This document shows, in pieces, positions 13,435-20,407 of a DNA stretch of 20,503 bases. A program made the translations under genes and the position numbers. The stretch is from DASZZV01 sp035544835 (GTDB taxonomy: Bacteria; Acidobacteriota; Thermoanaerobaculia; Gp7-AA8), in NCBI GenBank assembly GCA_035544835.1, contig DASZZV010000061.1, positions 1 through 20,503 on the forward strand. Direction: 5' to 3'. Below the pieces are notes generated by a model, which was not told the origin of the DNA, did not search any database, and saw only the letters and a list, made by a program, of their open reading frames with translations. The number at the start of each line of letters is the position of its first letter. Position 1 is the first letter of the stretch.

Positions 13435-15810
13435 TTAGCTCGGCGCAACCGAGATCACTACATACTTCGACGTGGGCGTGTTGCTCTTCTCAGCCACGCT
13501 GCCGATTGGCACGAGCACATTGGTCTCGGGAAAATAGGTCGCTGCACAGCGCCGTGGGATGTCGAAGGAAACGACCGTGAATCGTTCCGCGATCCGGACC
13601 TGCCCTTCGAAGTGACTGGTCAGATCGACGCTCTGTCCTTCCCTTAGTCCACGTGCCGCGATGTCGTTGCGGTTCATGAAGATGACCCGCCGGCCGCCGT
13701 GAATCCCACGATATCGATCGTCGAGTCCGTAGATGGTGGTGTTGAACTGGTCGTGACTCCGAATCGTCATCATGACGAGCTGATCGTCGGCCAGCTGCGT
13801 CTTCGGGATCGGATGCACCGTGAAGACCGCTTTCTCCTCAGTTGTCCTGAACAGTCCCTCGCGTGCGGCATTGGGAAGATAGAAGGGGCCGGTCCGGATG
13901 CGCGCATTGAAATCGTCGAAGCCTGGGATGACATGCGCGATGTGGTCGCGAATGTGATCATAATCGGCGGCCAGCTCCATCCAATCGATTGCAGAGCGAG
14001 TCTGCAGCGTTGCGGTGGCCAGGCCGGCCACGATGGCCGGCTCGCTGCGCAGATGTCTCGAGGCCGGCTTGAAGCTTCCCCGCGACGGGCTGATGACTCC
14101 CATCGAGTCTTCGACGGTTACGAATTGCTCACCGTGACTCTGCTCGTCTTTCTCACTGCGCCCGAGACAGGGGAGGATCAAAGCCTTATGACCGGTGATG
14201 AGATGGGCCCTATTCAGTTTCGTAGAGACCTGCACGGTCAACTCGCATTTGCTGAGAGCCTCGGCGGTAAAGTTCGTGTCGGGCGTGGCGGACAGAAAGT
14301 TCCCTCCGAGACCGAAAAAGACTCTGGCCCTGCCGTCATGCATGGCCTTGATCGTCTCCACGGTGTCGAAGCCGTGCTGGCGCGGCGGTGCAAAGCCGAA
14401 CTCCCCCTGGAGACTGTCCAGGAAAGCGTCACGAGGACGCTCCCAGATTCCCATGGTGCGATCCCCCTGAACATTGCTGTGACCTCGCACGGGGCAGGCG
14501 CCGGCACCGGGCCTGCCGATGTTTCCGCGCAGGAGCAGGAAGTTGACGATCTCCTGAATCGTGGCCACCGCGTTCTTATGCTGTGTCAGTCCCATGGCCC
14601 AACAGCAGATCATCCTTTCTGAATGCATGGCGATGTGAGCTGCCTCGGCGATCCGCTCCCGGGAAAGGCCGCTTTCCTCTAAAACCTGGTCCCAGGGCGT
14701 CTCGTACAGATCGTCGCGAAAGGCCTGATATCCAACCGTATTCAACTCGATGAAGTCCTGGTCAAAGACGCTCCCGGGCCGGCGCTCCTCGGCTTCGAGC
14801 ATCACCTTCATGATGCCCTTCAGAGCCGCGACGTCACCGTTGATCCGAACCTGCAGAAAGAGGTCGGCCAGTTGAGTGCCGGAGCCGAGGGTGTTCAGCA
14901 CCTCCTGTGGATTGCGGAAGCGCTCCAGGCCGGCTTCGGGCAGAGGGTTGATGCTGACAATCCTGCAGCCATTGCGCTTCGCGGCCTGAAGAGCGGTCAG
15001 CATGCGGGGATGGTTGGTGCCGGGATTCTGGCCGATGACGAAGATCGAGTCGGCCAGCTCGAAGTCCGTGAGTGTGACCGTCCCTTTGCCTACGCCTATG
15101 GTTTCGGTGAGGGCCGTGCCGCTCGATTCGTGACACATGTTGCTGCAGTCGGGCAGGTTGTTGGTGCCGAAGCTTCGGACGAAGAGCTGGTAGAGAAAAG
15201 CGGCCTCGTTGCTGGTGCGTCCCGAGGTGTAGAAGACCGCCTGGTCTGGTGAGGCCAGAGAGTTGAGGTGTGAGGCGATGAGGGTGAAGGCCTCGTCCCA
15301 TTCGATGGGCGTGTAGTGGGATGCTCCTTCTCGAAGGACCATCGGTTCGGTGAGGCGCCCCTGCTTTCCCAGCCAGTGGTCGGAATGAGAGGCCAGATCG
15401 GCCAGCGTGTGCGATTCGAAAAACTGCCGCGTCACTCTCTTCGTCGTCGCTTCGTCAGCCACGGCCTTTGCGCCGTTCTCGCAGAATTCGGCGATATGCC
15501 TCTTGCCGTCCGGGTTCGGCCAGGCGCAGCTCTGACAATCAAAGCCGTCGACCTTGTTGACCTGGAGGAGGGCGCGGACTCCGCGAACGACTCCCATTTC
15601 CTCATAAGCGTGACTGAGGGTTGAGAGCACGGCGGGGATCCCGGCAGCGGAATGCTTCGGGGAGGTTATCTTCAAAGACTCGGCCAGGGGCGGGGTCGTA
15701 GCGGAAGGGTGCTGGCCTTCCGGCTCGGCGGGACTCTGATCGAGATCGCCCTTCGCGCCATAGTGGCTGTCGCTGCGTTCGGGATCGTCTACGGGAGAGA
15801 TGAAGGCCAT
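13435..15810 (-). CDS. Molybdopterin oxidoreductase, FdhF/YdeP family
   Basis: 791 residues, cytoplasmic (no Tat signal). Cys92, Cys95 and Cys110 (DCQSCAWPNPDGKRHIAEFC) are in place for an Fe-S cluster, though a fourth ligand is not obvious. The Mo-ligand position is Cys226 in SNMCHESSG. Further family blocks are VIGQNPGTNHPRM, ICCWAMGLTQHKNAVATI, VRGHSNVQGDRTMGIWE and a C-terminal MopB domain ending near IAARGLREGQSV. YdeP in E. coli is linked to acid resistance; the substrate is not known. The nearby FdhD probably activates its bis-MGD cofactor. TAGAAT lies six bases before the ATG and no Shine-Dalgarno is seen. Confidence 0.88.
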   Translation of the reverse strand: MAFISPVDDPERSDSHYGAKGDLDQSPAEPEGQHPSATTPPLAESLKITSPKHSAAGIPAVLSTLSHAYEEMGVVRGVRALLQVNKVDGFDCQSCAWPNPDGKRHIAEFCENGAKAVADEATTKRVTRQFFESHTLADLASHSDHWLGKQGRLTEPMVLREGASHYTPIEWDEAFTLIASHLNSLASPDQAVFYTSGRTSNEAAFLYQLFVRSFGTNNLPDCSNMCHESSGTALTETIGVGKGTVTLTDFELADSIFVIGQNPGTNHPRMLTALQAAKRNGCRIVSINPLPEAGLERFRNPQEVLNTLGSGTQLADLFLQVRINGDVAALKGIMKVMLEAEERRPGSVFDQDFIELNTVGYQAFRDDLYETPWDQVLEESGLSRERIAEAAHIAMHSERMICCWAMGLTQHKNAVATIQEIVNFLLLRGNIGRPGAGACPVRGHSNVQGDRTMGIWERPRDAFLDSLQGEFGFAPPRQHGFDTVETIKAMHDGRARVFFGLGGNFLSATPDTNFTAEALSKCELTVQVSTKLNRAHLITGHKALILPCLGRSEKDEQSHGEQFVTVEDSMGVISPSRGSFKPASRHLRSEPAIVAGLATATLQTRSAIDWMELAADYDHIRDHIAHVIPGFDDFNARIRTGPFYLPNAAREGLFRTTEEKAVFTVHPIPKTQLADDQLVMMTIRSHDQFNTTIYGLDDRYRGIHGGRRVIFMNRNDIAARGLREGQSVDLTSHFEGQVRIAERFTVVSFDIPRRCAATYFPETNVLVPIGSVAEKSNTPTSKYVVISVAPS

Positions 15811-15816
15811 ATGGCT

Positions 15817-15822
15817 ATTCTA
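15817..15822 (-). promoter_or_regulatory. Candidate -10 box TAGAAT for the YdeP-like gene
   Basis: TAGAAT on the minus strand, six bases before the ATG at 15810, with no Shine-Dalgarno. It is the same hexamer as at 741 and 10517. There is no good -35. Confidence 0.4.
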
Positions 15823-15859
15823 TGAGTTACGGGTTGCTTTCATGCTTCTCTGCCGCTTG

Positions 15860-15972
15860 TGTGGCACAGGCACTCTTGCCTGTGTGTCGGCCGTCGAGGC
15901 CGGCTTCCCTGTGAATTGCAGGAGGAACGCCGTGGCTCGACGCCGCGGCCCACAGACAAGAGTGCTGTGCCA
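15860..15972. repeat. Inverted-repeat element with TGTGGCACAGGC ends (family B, copy 2)
   Basis: Left arm 15860-15884 starts TGTGGCACAGGCACTCTTGC. Right arm 15951-15972 reads CACAGACAAGAGTGCTGTGC followed by CA. They are reverse complements with a few changes. The outer ends match copy 1 at 3416, but the inner stem sequence differs. It fills most of the gap between the divergent YdeP-like and YjdF-like genes. Confidence 0.85.
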
Positions 15973-16014
15973 TACAAGAACCGCTCGGGATCCCTCGCCT
16001 CAGCCTGACCGATC

Positions 16015-16020
16015 TATGAT
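16015..16020 (+). promoter_or_regulatory. Candidate -10 box TATGAT for the YjdF-like gene
   Basis: TATGAT lies seven bases before the ATG at 16028, with no Shine-Dalgarno. It overlaps the in-frame ATGs at 16016 and 16019, which argues for 16028 as start. Confidence 0.35.
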
Positions 16021-16027
16021 GATCGCC

Positions 16028-16639
16028 ATGCCTCGCTCATCCCGCCCGATTCTCTTTCTCTTCGCAGCGACGTTCTTCGTGCTGGTCTGGTCGGCCATCC
16101 GGCCACACGATTACTTCACCTGGTTTCTCGAGGTCGTTCCCGCACTGGCGGGCGCGATCATACTCACGCTGACCTGGCAACGCTTTCGATTCACGACCCT
16201 CGCCTATTCACTGATCGCCATTCACATGATGATCCTGATGGTCGGCGGCCACTACACCTACGCCGCCGTGCCGCTGTTCAATACGATTCGAGACGCGATG
16301 CACCTGGCGCGCAACGATTACGATCGCGTCGGCCATTTCGCGCAGGGCTTTGTTCCCGCTATCCTGGCCCGCGAGATTCTCATTCGCCAGCGAGTTGTGA
16401 CGGGAAGAAAGTGGCTCTTCTTCATCGTCGTCTCGATCTGTCTCGCCATCAGCGCGGCCTACGAGCTTTTCGAATGCATTACCTCGGTAGTGACCGGCAC
16501 GGGTGCCGATGCTTTTCTCGGGACCCAGGGAGATCCCTGGGATACGCAGGAAGACATGGCCACGGCTCTTGTGGGAGCGGTGGTGGGGCTGCTGACGCTG
16601 TCGAAGGTACATGACAGGCAAATCGAGAAATTGAATTGA
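16028..16639 (+). CDS. YjdF-like (DUF2238) membrane protein
   Basis: 203 residues, with about five to six hydrophobic segments (near 8-25, 34-50, 56-73, 104-118, 127-148, 178-192). Family signatures: GGHYTY (73-78), NDYDRVGHFAQGFVPA (96-111), YELFEC (145-150) and LGTQGDPWDTQEDM (164-177). The conserved charged residues facing the membrane suggest transport or enzymatic activity, but the function is not known. The length is close to E. coli YjdF. I chose the ATG at 16028 over 16016/16019 because of the TATGAT box. The frame is open to 15800, but through an inverted repeat. Its last codons (Leu-Asn-stop) come from a heptamer array. Confidence 0.85.
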   Translation: MPRSSRPILFLFAATFFVLVWSAIRPHDYFTWFLEVVPALAGAIILTLTWQRFRFTTLAYSLIAIHMMILMVGGHYTYAAVPLFNTIRDAMHLARNDYDRVGHFAQGFVPAILAREILIRQRVVTGRKWLFFIVVSICLAISAAYELFECITSVVTGTGADAFLGTQGDPWDTQEDMATALVGAVVGLLTLSKVHDRQIEKLN

Positions 16640-16651
16640 AAATTTAAAATT
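16631..16651. repeat. 7-bp periodic stretch at the YjdF 3' end (locus 5, left)
   Basis: TTGAATT, GAAAATT, TAAAATT. It contains the YjdF stop codon. It is inverted relative to 16877-16890. Confidence 0.65.
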
Positions 16652-16669
16652 GTTTGGTGCTTTACTCTC

Positions 16670-16852
16670 CCCTCTCCCCGGCGGGGAGAGGGTGCGGCCG
16701 CAGCCGCGGGTGAGGGGCCGAACGATTACGCTGCTTGAGCTTGGAACGCGAAGAAAAAAGGCCCACGCTGTCGCGCCCTCGCACGGAATCGCGAGACTGT
16801 TACGCCCCTCTCCCGGCGCTGCGGCGCCACCCTCTCCCCGCGGGGGAGAGGG
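16670..16852. repeat. Twin 10-bp hairpins between convergent genes (family D)
   Basis: CCCTCTCCCC / GGGGAGAGGG occurs twice, at 16670-16692 and 16830-16852, each a perfect 10-base stem with a three-base loop. Between them are GC-rich copies of the same theme (GTGAGGGGCC, GCCCCTCTCCC). Lying between convergent genes, the hairpins could terminate transcription from both sides. Similar repeats occur widely in GC-rich bacteria, as far as I know. Confidence 0.8.
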
Positions 16853-16876
16853 AAGAGAAAGAGACGCACTTACGCG

Positions 16877-16890
16877 TCAATTTTCAATTC
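16877..16890. repeat. 7-bp repeat at the FdhD 3' end (locus 5, right)
   Basis: TCAATTT, TCAATTC. The FdhD stop (TGA at 16879-16877) is inside it, so the final Glu-Asn-stop is read from the repeat. Confidence 0.6.
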
Positions 16891-17713
16891 GGCTTTTGCC
16901 GCAATAGATGTTGAAGCGCTCGTCGCGCACGAAGCCGATCAGTGTCATCCCGGCGCTTTCCGCGAGTTCCACGGCCAGCGTCGAGGGCGCTCCGATTGCG
17001 GCCATGATGGGTACTCCGGCCATCACACCCTTCTGCACGAGCTCGAAGCTGGCGCGACCGCTGAGCATGACGATCGTTCCCGCGAGCGGAAGAGCGTCGT
17101 CGAGAAATCGCCTCCCGATCACTTTGTCGAGCGCATTGTGACGGCCGACGTCTTCGTAAAGAGCGAGTAGTTCTCCACCGCCCGCGAAGAGCCCCGCCGC
17201 GTGCAGGCCGCCTGTAGTTGCGAACGTTGTCTGCGACGCACGAAGCCGGGCGGGGAGTGCTTTGACGACGTCGGCGTTGATCCTGATCGTGTCGCTCGCG
17301 AGGTCGAACATGGACACGGCTTGCAGCGCGTCGATTGAGGTCTTTCCACAGACCCCGCAACTCGACGTGGTGTAGAAGTTCCGGTCGAGCCTCGCGTCAT
17401 CCATGTTCACCCCCTCAGCCAGAGTGAGACGCATGACATTCTGCAGAGACCCGTCGGTCGGATTACGACCGCAAAGCTCAAACGAAAGGATCTCCCTCGA
17501 GTGTCGCAACAGAGCCTCGGTGAAAAGAAACCCGGCCGCCAGCTCGAGATCGTTTCCCGGCGTGCGCATCGTGATCGACACGGTGCGCCGCCTGCCCGCC
17601 GCCGCGGCGACCTGGATCTCCAGCGGTTCTTCCACCGCCAGCGCATCCTGATCGGAGCCCGACAGCGCTCCGCCGACGCGGGTTACCGGGACGATACGTG
17701 TCGACTGCGACAT
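16877..17713 (-). CDS. fdhD: Formate dehydrogenase accessory sulfurtransferase FdhD
   Basis: 278 residues, the normal family length. The persulfide-carrying motif is SSCGVCGK with Cys119 and Cys122. Other family blocks are EEPLEIQV (28-35), MRTPGNDLELAAGFLFTEAL (49-68), ATTGGLHAAGLF, YEDVGRHNALDKVIG, LSGRASFELVQKG and CGKSRIEN at the end. FdhD passes sulfur from a cysteine desulfurase to the bis-MGD cofactor of formate dehydrogenase-like enzymes, in the cytoplasm. The likely client here is the YdeP-like enzyme about 1 kb away. It starts 19 bases after the DsbA-like gene on the same strand, so they may share a transcript; no strong Shine-Dalgarno is visible. Confidence 0.93.
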   Translation of the reverse strand: MSQSTRIVPVTRVGGALSGSDQDALAVEEPLEIQVAAAAGRRRTVSITMRTPGNDLELAAGFLFTEALLRHSREILSFELCGRNPTDGSLQNVMRLTLAEGVNMDDARLDRNFYTTSSCGVCGKTSIDALQAVSMFDLASDTIRINADVVKALPARLRASQTTFATTGGLHAAGLFAGGGELLALYEDVGRHNALDKVIGRRFLDDALPLAGTIVMLSGRASFELVQKGVMAGVPIMAAIGAPSTLAVELAESAGMTLIGFVRDERFNIYCGKSRIEN

Positions 17714-17732
17714 GTCACATCTGACATCCGGC

Positions 17733-18830
17733 TTATCGGGCGGGCTCGGGCTTCGCTTTCTTCAGCTGCTCGGCGATGTACTTGTCCAGCTGATCGCCAT
17801 CTTTTCCAGAGGCCACGAGCTCACCATTGACGATGTAGGAAGGCGTGGACTGAATCCCGATCGTAAATGCCGTCCCGATACTGTCGAGGATCTCCTGCGG
17901 CACGTCGGCACCGTCGACATCGGCAGCGAAACGCTTCGCATCCAGGTCGTGGTCCTGAACAAACCCCTTCGCGAACTCTGTCAGCGAGAAGATGTTGAGA
18001 TCGGACTGTGAGTCATAGACCGCCTTCTTGAACTGCCAGAAAGCGTCAGGGCTCTGCTTGTAGATTGCGCGACCCATGACCGCGGCGGAAAAGGCCCATG
18101 GATGGGCCGATATCAGCGGGAGGTCGACTCGAATGAAACGTACTTTCCCCTTGTAGCGCTCCAGAATTGGATCGACATATCCAGTGGCTCGCTTGCAGGA
18201 GGGACATTGAAGGTCGGAAAACTCAATGACGGTTACCGGTGCATTTGCCGGACCGCGCGCCGGAGTCGTGGCGAACAAATGCTGTAGACGCTGCATCCGG
18301 TCGCGCCCGAGGTCGTCGCCGGTGCGGTAGAAATGGCCCATGAAGAAGATATTGGAGGAACGATCGAGCAGTCCGTCTACTTTGACCTTCCCGTGTTCGG
18401 TGACGTGATACAGGCGGACGTTGTAGAAGCCGTCCTCGTTGAGCTTCTTGTCGACCTCGGCGCTGAAAGTTTCGTTGAATGATTTCCAGGCGAAAGCCTT
18501 GATGCGTTCTTCGGGAGAACCTTCGAGATCCTCGAGGAACCAGGGAGCACCAACAAACTCGCGCCCATCGGTCGTCCGGATGTCCAGTTGCGTGGTCGTG
18601 CAGTTGGCATCGGTGCTTTCCACCGTTACCAGCTCAGCCTGCATTCCGGATGGCAGGGATCGATCGAATTTGGAGTGCTTGACGACGGCTCCCTCACATC
18701 GCGGCAGAGATTCGGCGAGTACGCTGCCACTTTTCAGAGGAACTGCAGCACCTTCCGTTTTAGCCACCTGCGCGAACATCGGCAGGGCCAGCAGAAAGAA
18801 CGCTGATGAAGAGACTACGAATCGTCGCAA
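17733..18830 (-). CDS. DsbA-like thiol-disulfide protein with long N-terminal domain
   Basis: 365 residues. Signal peptide at about 1-20 (ends PMFA-Q). Residues 25-190 form a domain I cannot name, with Cys45 and Cys77. Residues 191-360 are a DsbA/thioredoxin_4 fold: VTVIEFSDLQCPSCKRA with active-site CPSC (209-212) and the cis-proline loop STPSYIVNG (Pro330). It would act in the periplasm or at the envelope to form or isomerise disulfides. The start is TTG at 18830, supported by AGGGAG seven bases upstream. It may be co-transcribed with fdhD. Linkage of thiol chemistry to FdhD function is possible but they are in different compartments, so the pairing may be incidental. Confidence 0.82.
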   Translation of the reverse strand: MRRFVVSSSAFFLLALPMFAQVAKTEGAAVPLKSGSVLAESLPRCEGAVVKHSKFDRSLPSGMQAELVTVESTDANCTTTQLDIRTTDGREFVGAPWFLEDLEGSPEERIKAFAWKSFNETFSAEVDKKLNEDGFYNVRLYHVTEHGKVKVDGLLDRSSNIFFMGHFYRTGDDLGRDRMQRLQHLFATTPARGPANAPVTVIEFSDLQCPSCKRATGYVDPILERYKGKVRFIRVDLPLISAHPWAFSAAVMGRAIYKQSPDAFWQFKKAVYDSQSDLNIFSLTEFAKGFVQDHDLDAKRFAADVDGADVPQEILDSIGTAFTIGIQSTPSYIVNGELVASGKDGDQLDKYIAEQLKKAKPEPAR

Positions 18831-18837
18831 GGTTAAT

Positions 18838-18843
18838 CTCCCT
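18838..18843 (-). promoter_or_regulatory. Shine-Dalgarno AGGGAG before a TTG start
   Basis: AGGGAG on the minus strand, seven bases before the TTG at 18830. It supports a rare TTG start at the beginning of the signal peptide. Confidence 0.65.
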
Positions 18844-18892
18844 TTTTGTCTGCTCCAGGAACGAATGGCCGGGGGTTTTGATTCCGCGAATA

Positions 18893-18969
18893 GCTATTAG
18901 CTATTAGCTATTAGCTCCTGGCTAGAAGCTAGAAGCTAGAAGCTAGAAGCTAGAAGCTAGAAGCTAGAA
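18893..18969. repeat. Eleven-unit heptamer array, all units GCTNNNN (locus 6)
   Basis: GCTATTA x3 (18893-18913), GCTCCTG x1 (18914-18920), GCTAGAA x7 (18921-18969). The 7-base register is unbroken across a change of unit sequence. The two unit types are roughly inverted relative to each other, so a hairpin centred on CCTGG is possible. It lies between the MFS gene and the DsbA-like gene. Confidence 0.95.
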
Positions 18970-18982
18970 GCATCTCCCCAAC

Positions 18983-18996
18983 TCTCAATTCTCCAT
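18983..18996. repeat. Two TCTCAAT-type heptamers at the MFS 3' end
   Basis: TCTCAAT, TCTCCAT: the same units as the right arm of locus 4. The MFS stop codon lies inside, giving Glu-Asn-stop. Confidence 0.65.
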
Positions 18997-20163
18997 TGGC
19001 ATTCCCCGCCGCAGCTGCAAAGCGACGCTGAGCGCCGCTACGAGTGCGATCGCGCCACCGACTCGAAAAGCGACGGTGTGGCTCACGTACTGATAGATCC
19101 AGCCAAAGAGCGCGGTGCCGGCCAGCGTGGCAAAACCTACGATGAGGTAGTAGGTCCCGAGGGCGCGACCTCGGAGATCGCTGGAAACGAATCCGGCCAT
19201 CCAGGCCCGCTCGGTTCCCTCGGCCAGGGTAAAGGGGATGGCGTAGGCGATGAAGAGAAAGAAGAAGAAGCCGAGCGAGTGCGAAAAAGGGAAGAGAAAG
19301 TAGATGAGCGCATAGGAGCTCCAGCCGGCGATGAGCATGTATCGGCGATCGGTTCTATCCGACAATGAGCCGGCCGCAGTCGAGAAGAGCGCCTTGATCA
19401 GATGATGAGCCGACCACATCAGCGGCAACCACTTCGCCGCGACACCTGCTGCGGTGGCCTGCAGCAGGAGAAAGACATCGCTGGAATTAGCGAGATAGAA
19501 CAGGGCGATCGACAGAAGCGGTCCGCGGATCGTGGTCGGAAGCCTTCGAGGTGCTTCCGTCTCCCTTATTTCTCGCGGCTTGATCACCCGCTTTGGCTCG
19601 GAGAGGAAGAACAGGAGAAGGATCACTCCGATAAGCCCCGGAATGACCGAGACCATGAATAGGTGACGGAGGGTCATTCCACGGGCGAGAAGGAGCGCGG
19701 CGATGAGGGGGCCGATGACCGCCCCGGAGTGATCCATGGCCCGATGAAATCCGAAGGCACGCCCGCGCTCTTCAGGCGGAGTGACGTCGGCGATCACGGC
19801 GTCGCGGGGAGCCGAACGCATCCCCTTACCCGTTCGATCGAACATCCTCGCGAAAAAGACGGCGTGCCAGCTGTGAGCGATCGCGATGAAGTAGCGGGAG
19901 ATGGTCGCGAAACCATAGCCAAGAATGATGAATGGCTTCCGCGCCGGCACACGGTCGGACCACCATCCTGCCACGAGCTTAAGGATCGAGGAGAGAGCGT
20001 CGGCGCTACCCTCGATCATGCCGACGATCATCGGCGTCGCTCCCGCGAAAGAAGTGAGAAAGAGCGGGAGCAGCGGAAAGATCATCTCGCTGGCCGTGTC
20101 GTTGAGGAGTGAGATGAGCCCCAGGAGGATCACCTGCGGCTTGAGCCGGCGAGGGAAAGGCAT
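18985..20163 (-). CDS. Major facilitator superfamily transporter
   Basis: 392 residues with about twelve hydrophobic segments. Motif A is GWWSDRVPARKP (66-77) after the second helix. DRTGKGMRSAPRDAVIADVTP (109-129, in two blocks) is typical of a common subgroup of bacterial MFS permeases, and the second half repeats the motif as GSLSDRTDRRYML. A central charged loop (about 190-215) separates the halves. The substrate cannot be told. TACAAT lies ten bases before the ATG at 20163, without a Shine-Dalgarno. It is a single gene flanked by repeats on both sides. Confidence 0.88.
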   Translation of the reverse strand: MPFPRRLKPQVILLGLISLLNDTASEMIFPLLPLFLTSFAGATPMIVGMIEGSADALSSILKLVAGWWSDRVPARKPFIILGYGFATISRYFIAIAHSWHAVFFARMFDRTGKGMRSAPRDAVIADVTPPEERGRAFGFHRAMDHSGAVIGPLIAALLLARGMTLRHLFMVSVIPGLIGVILLLFFLSEPKRVIKPREIRETEAPRRLPTTIRGPLLSIALFYLANSSDVFLLLQATAAGVAAKWLPLMWSAHHLIKALFSTAAGSLSDRTDRRYMLIAGWSSYALIYFLFPFSHSLGFFFFLFIAYAIPFTLAEGTERAWMAGFVSSDLRGRALGTYYLIVGFATLAGTALFGWIYQYVSHTVAFRVGGAIALVAALSVALQLRRGMPMEN

Positions 20164-20173
20164 GCAGGGGGGG

Positions 20174-20179
20174 ATTGTA
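20174..20179 (-). promoter_or_regulatory. Candidate -10 box TACAAT for the MFS gene
   Basis: TACAAT on the minus strand, ten bases before the ATG at 20163; the bases between are C-rich with no Shine-Dalgarno. No good -35 is seen. Confidence 0.35.
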
Positions 20180-20244
20180 GCGTGATCCGGCGTGTGGTCG
20201 TGAGGAGCTGAAGTTGTGTCATCCCGCCCTTGCTTCGAATGAAC

Positions 20245-20386
20245 CTCCAGTATCTACGCGGGTTTCCCGAGCTTGTCATCCTGAGCCGCAGCGAAGGACC
20301 TCCAGTGGCAGGATCTGAATTCAGATCCACCTATCTTGAGATCCTTCGCTGCGGCTTCTAAGAAACTCCCTGTATTTACGCGGGTT
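20245..20386. repeat. Composite GTCATCC element with central 18-bp palindrome
   Basis: Flank unit at 20245-20263, then CTTGTCATCCTGAG. A 14-base inverted pair follows, GCCGCAGCGAAGGA (20285-20298) and TCCTTCGCTGCGGC (20342-20355), around the perfect palindrome GGATCTGAATTCAGATCC (20311-20328). A second flank unit lies at 20366-20386. No gene is seen in 20164-20503. Confidence 0.85.
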
Positions 20387-20407
20387 CCTGATGTGTCATC
20401 CCGAGCC

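Noticed and set aside
13699..14622. 307-residue plus-strand open frame
   Set aside because: Shadow of the YdeP-like gene; the minus frame carries the Mo-ligand and MopB motifs.
18893..18969. CRISPR-like array
   Set aside because: Units are 7 bases with no spacers and no cas genes nearby.
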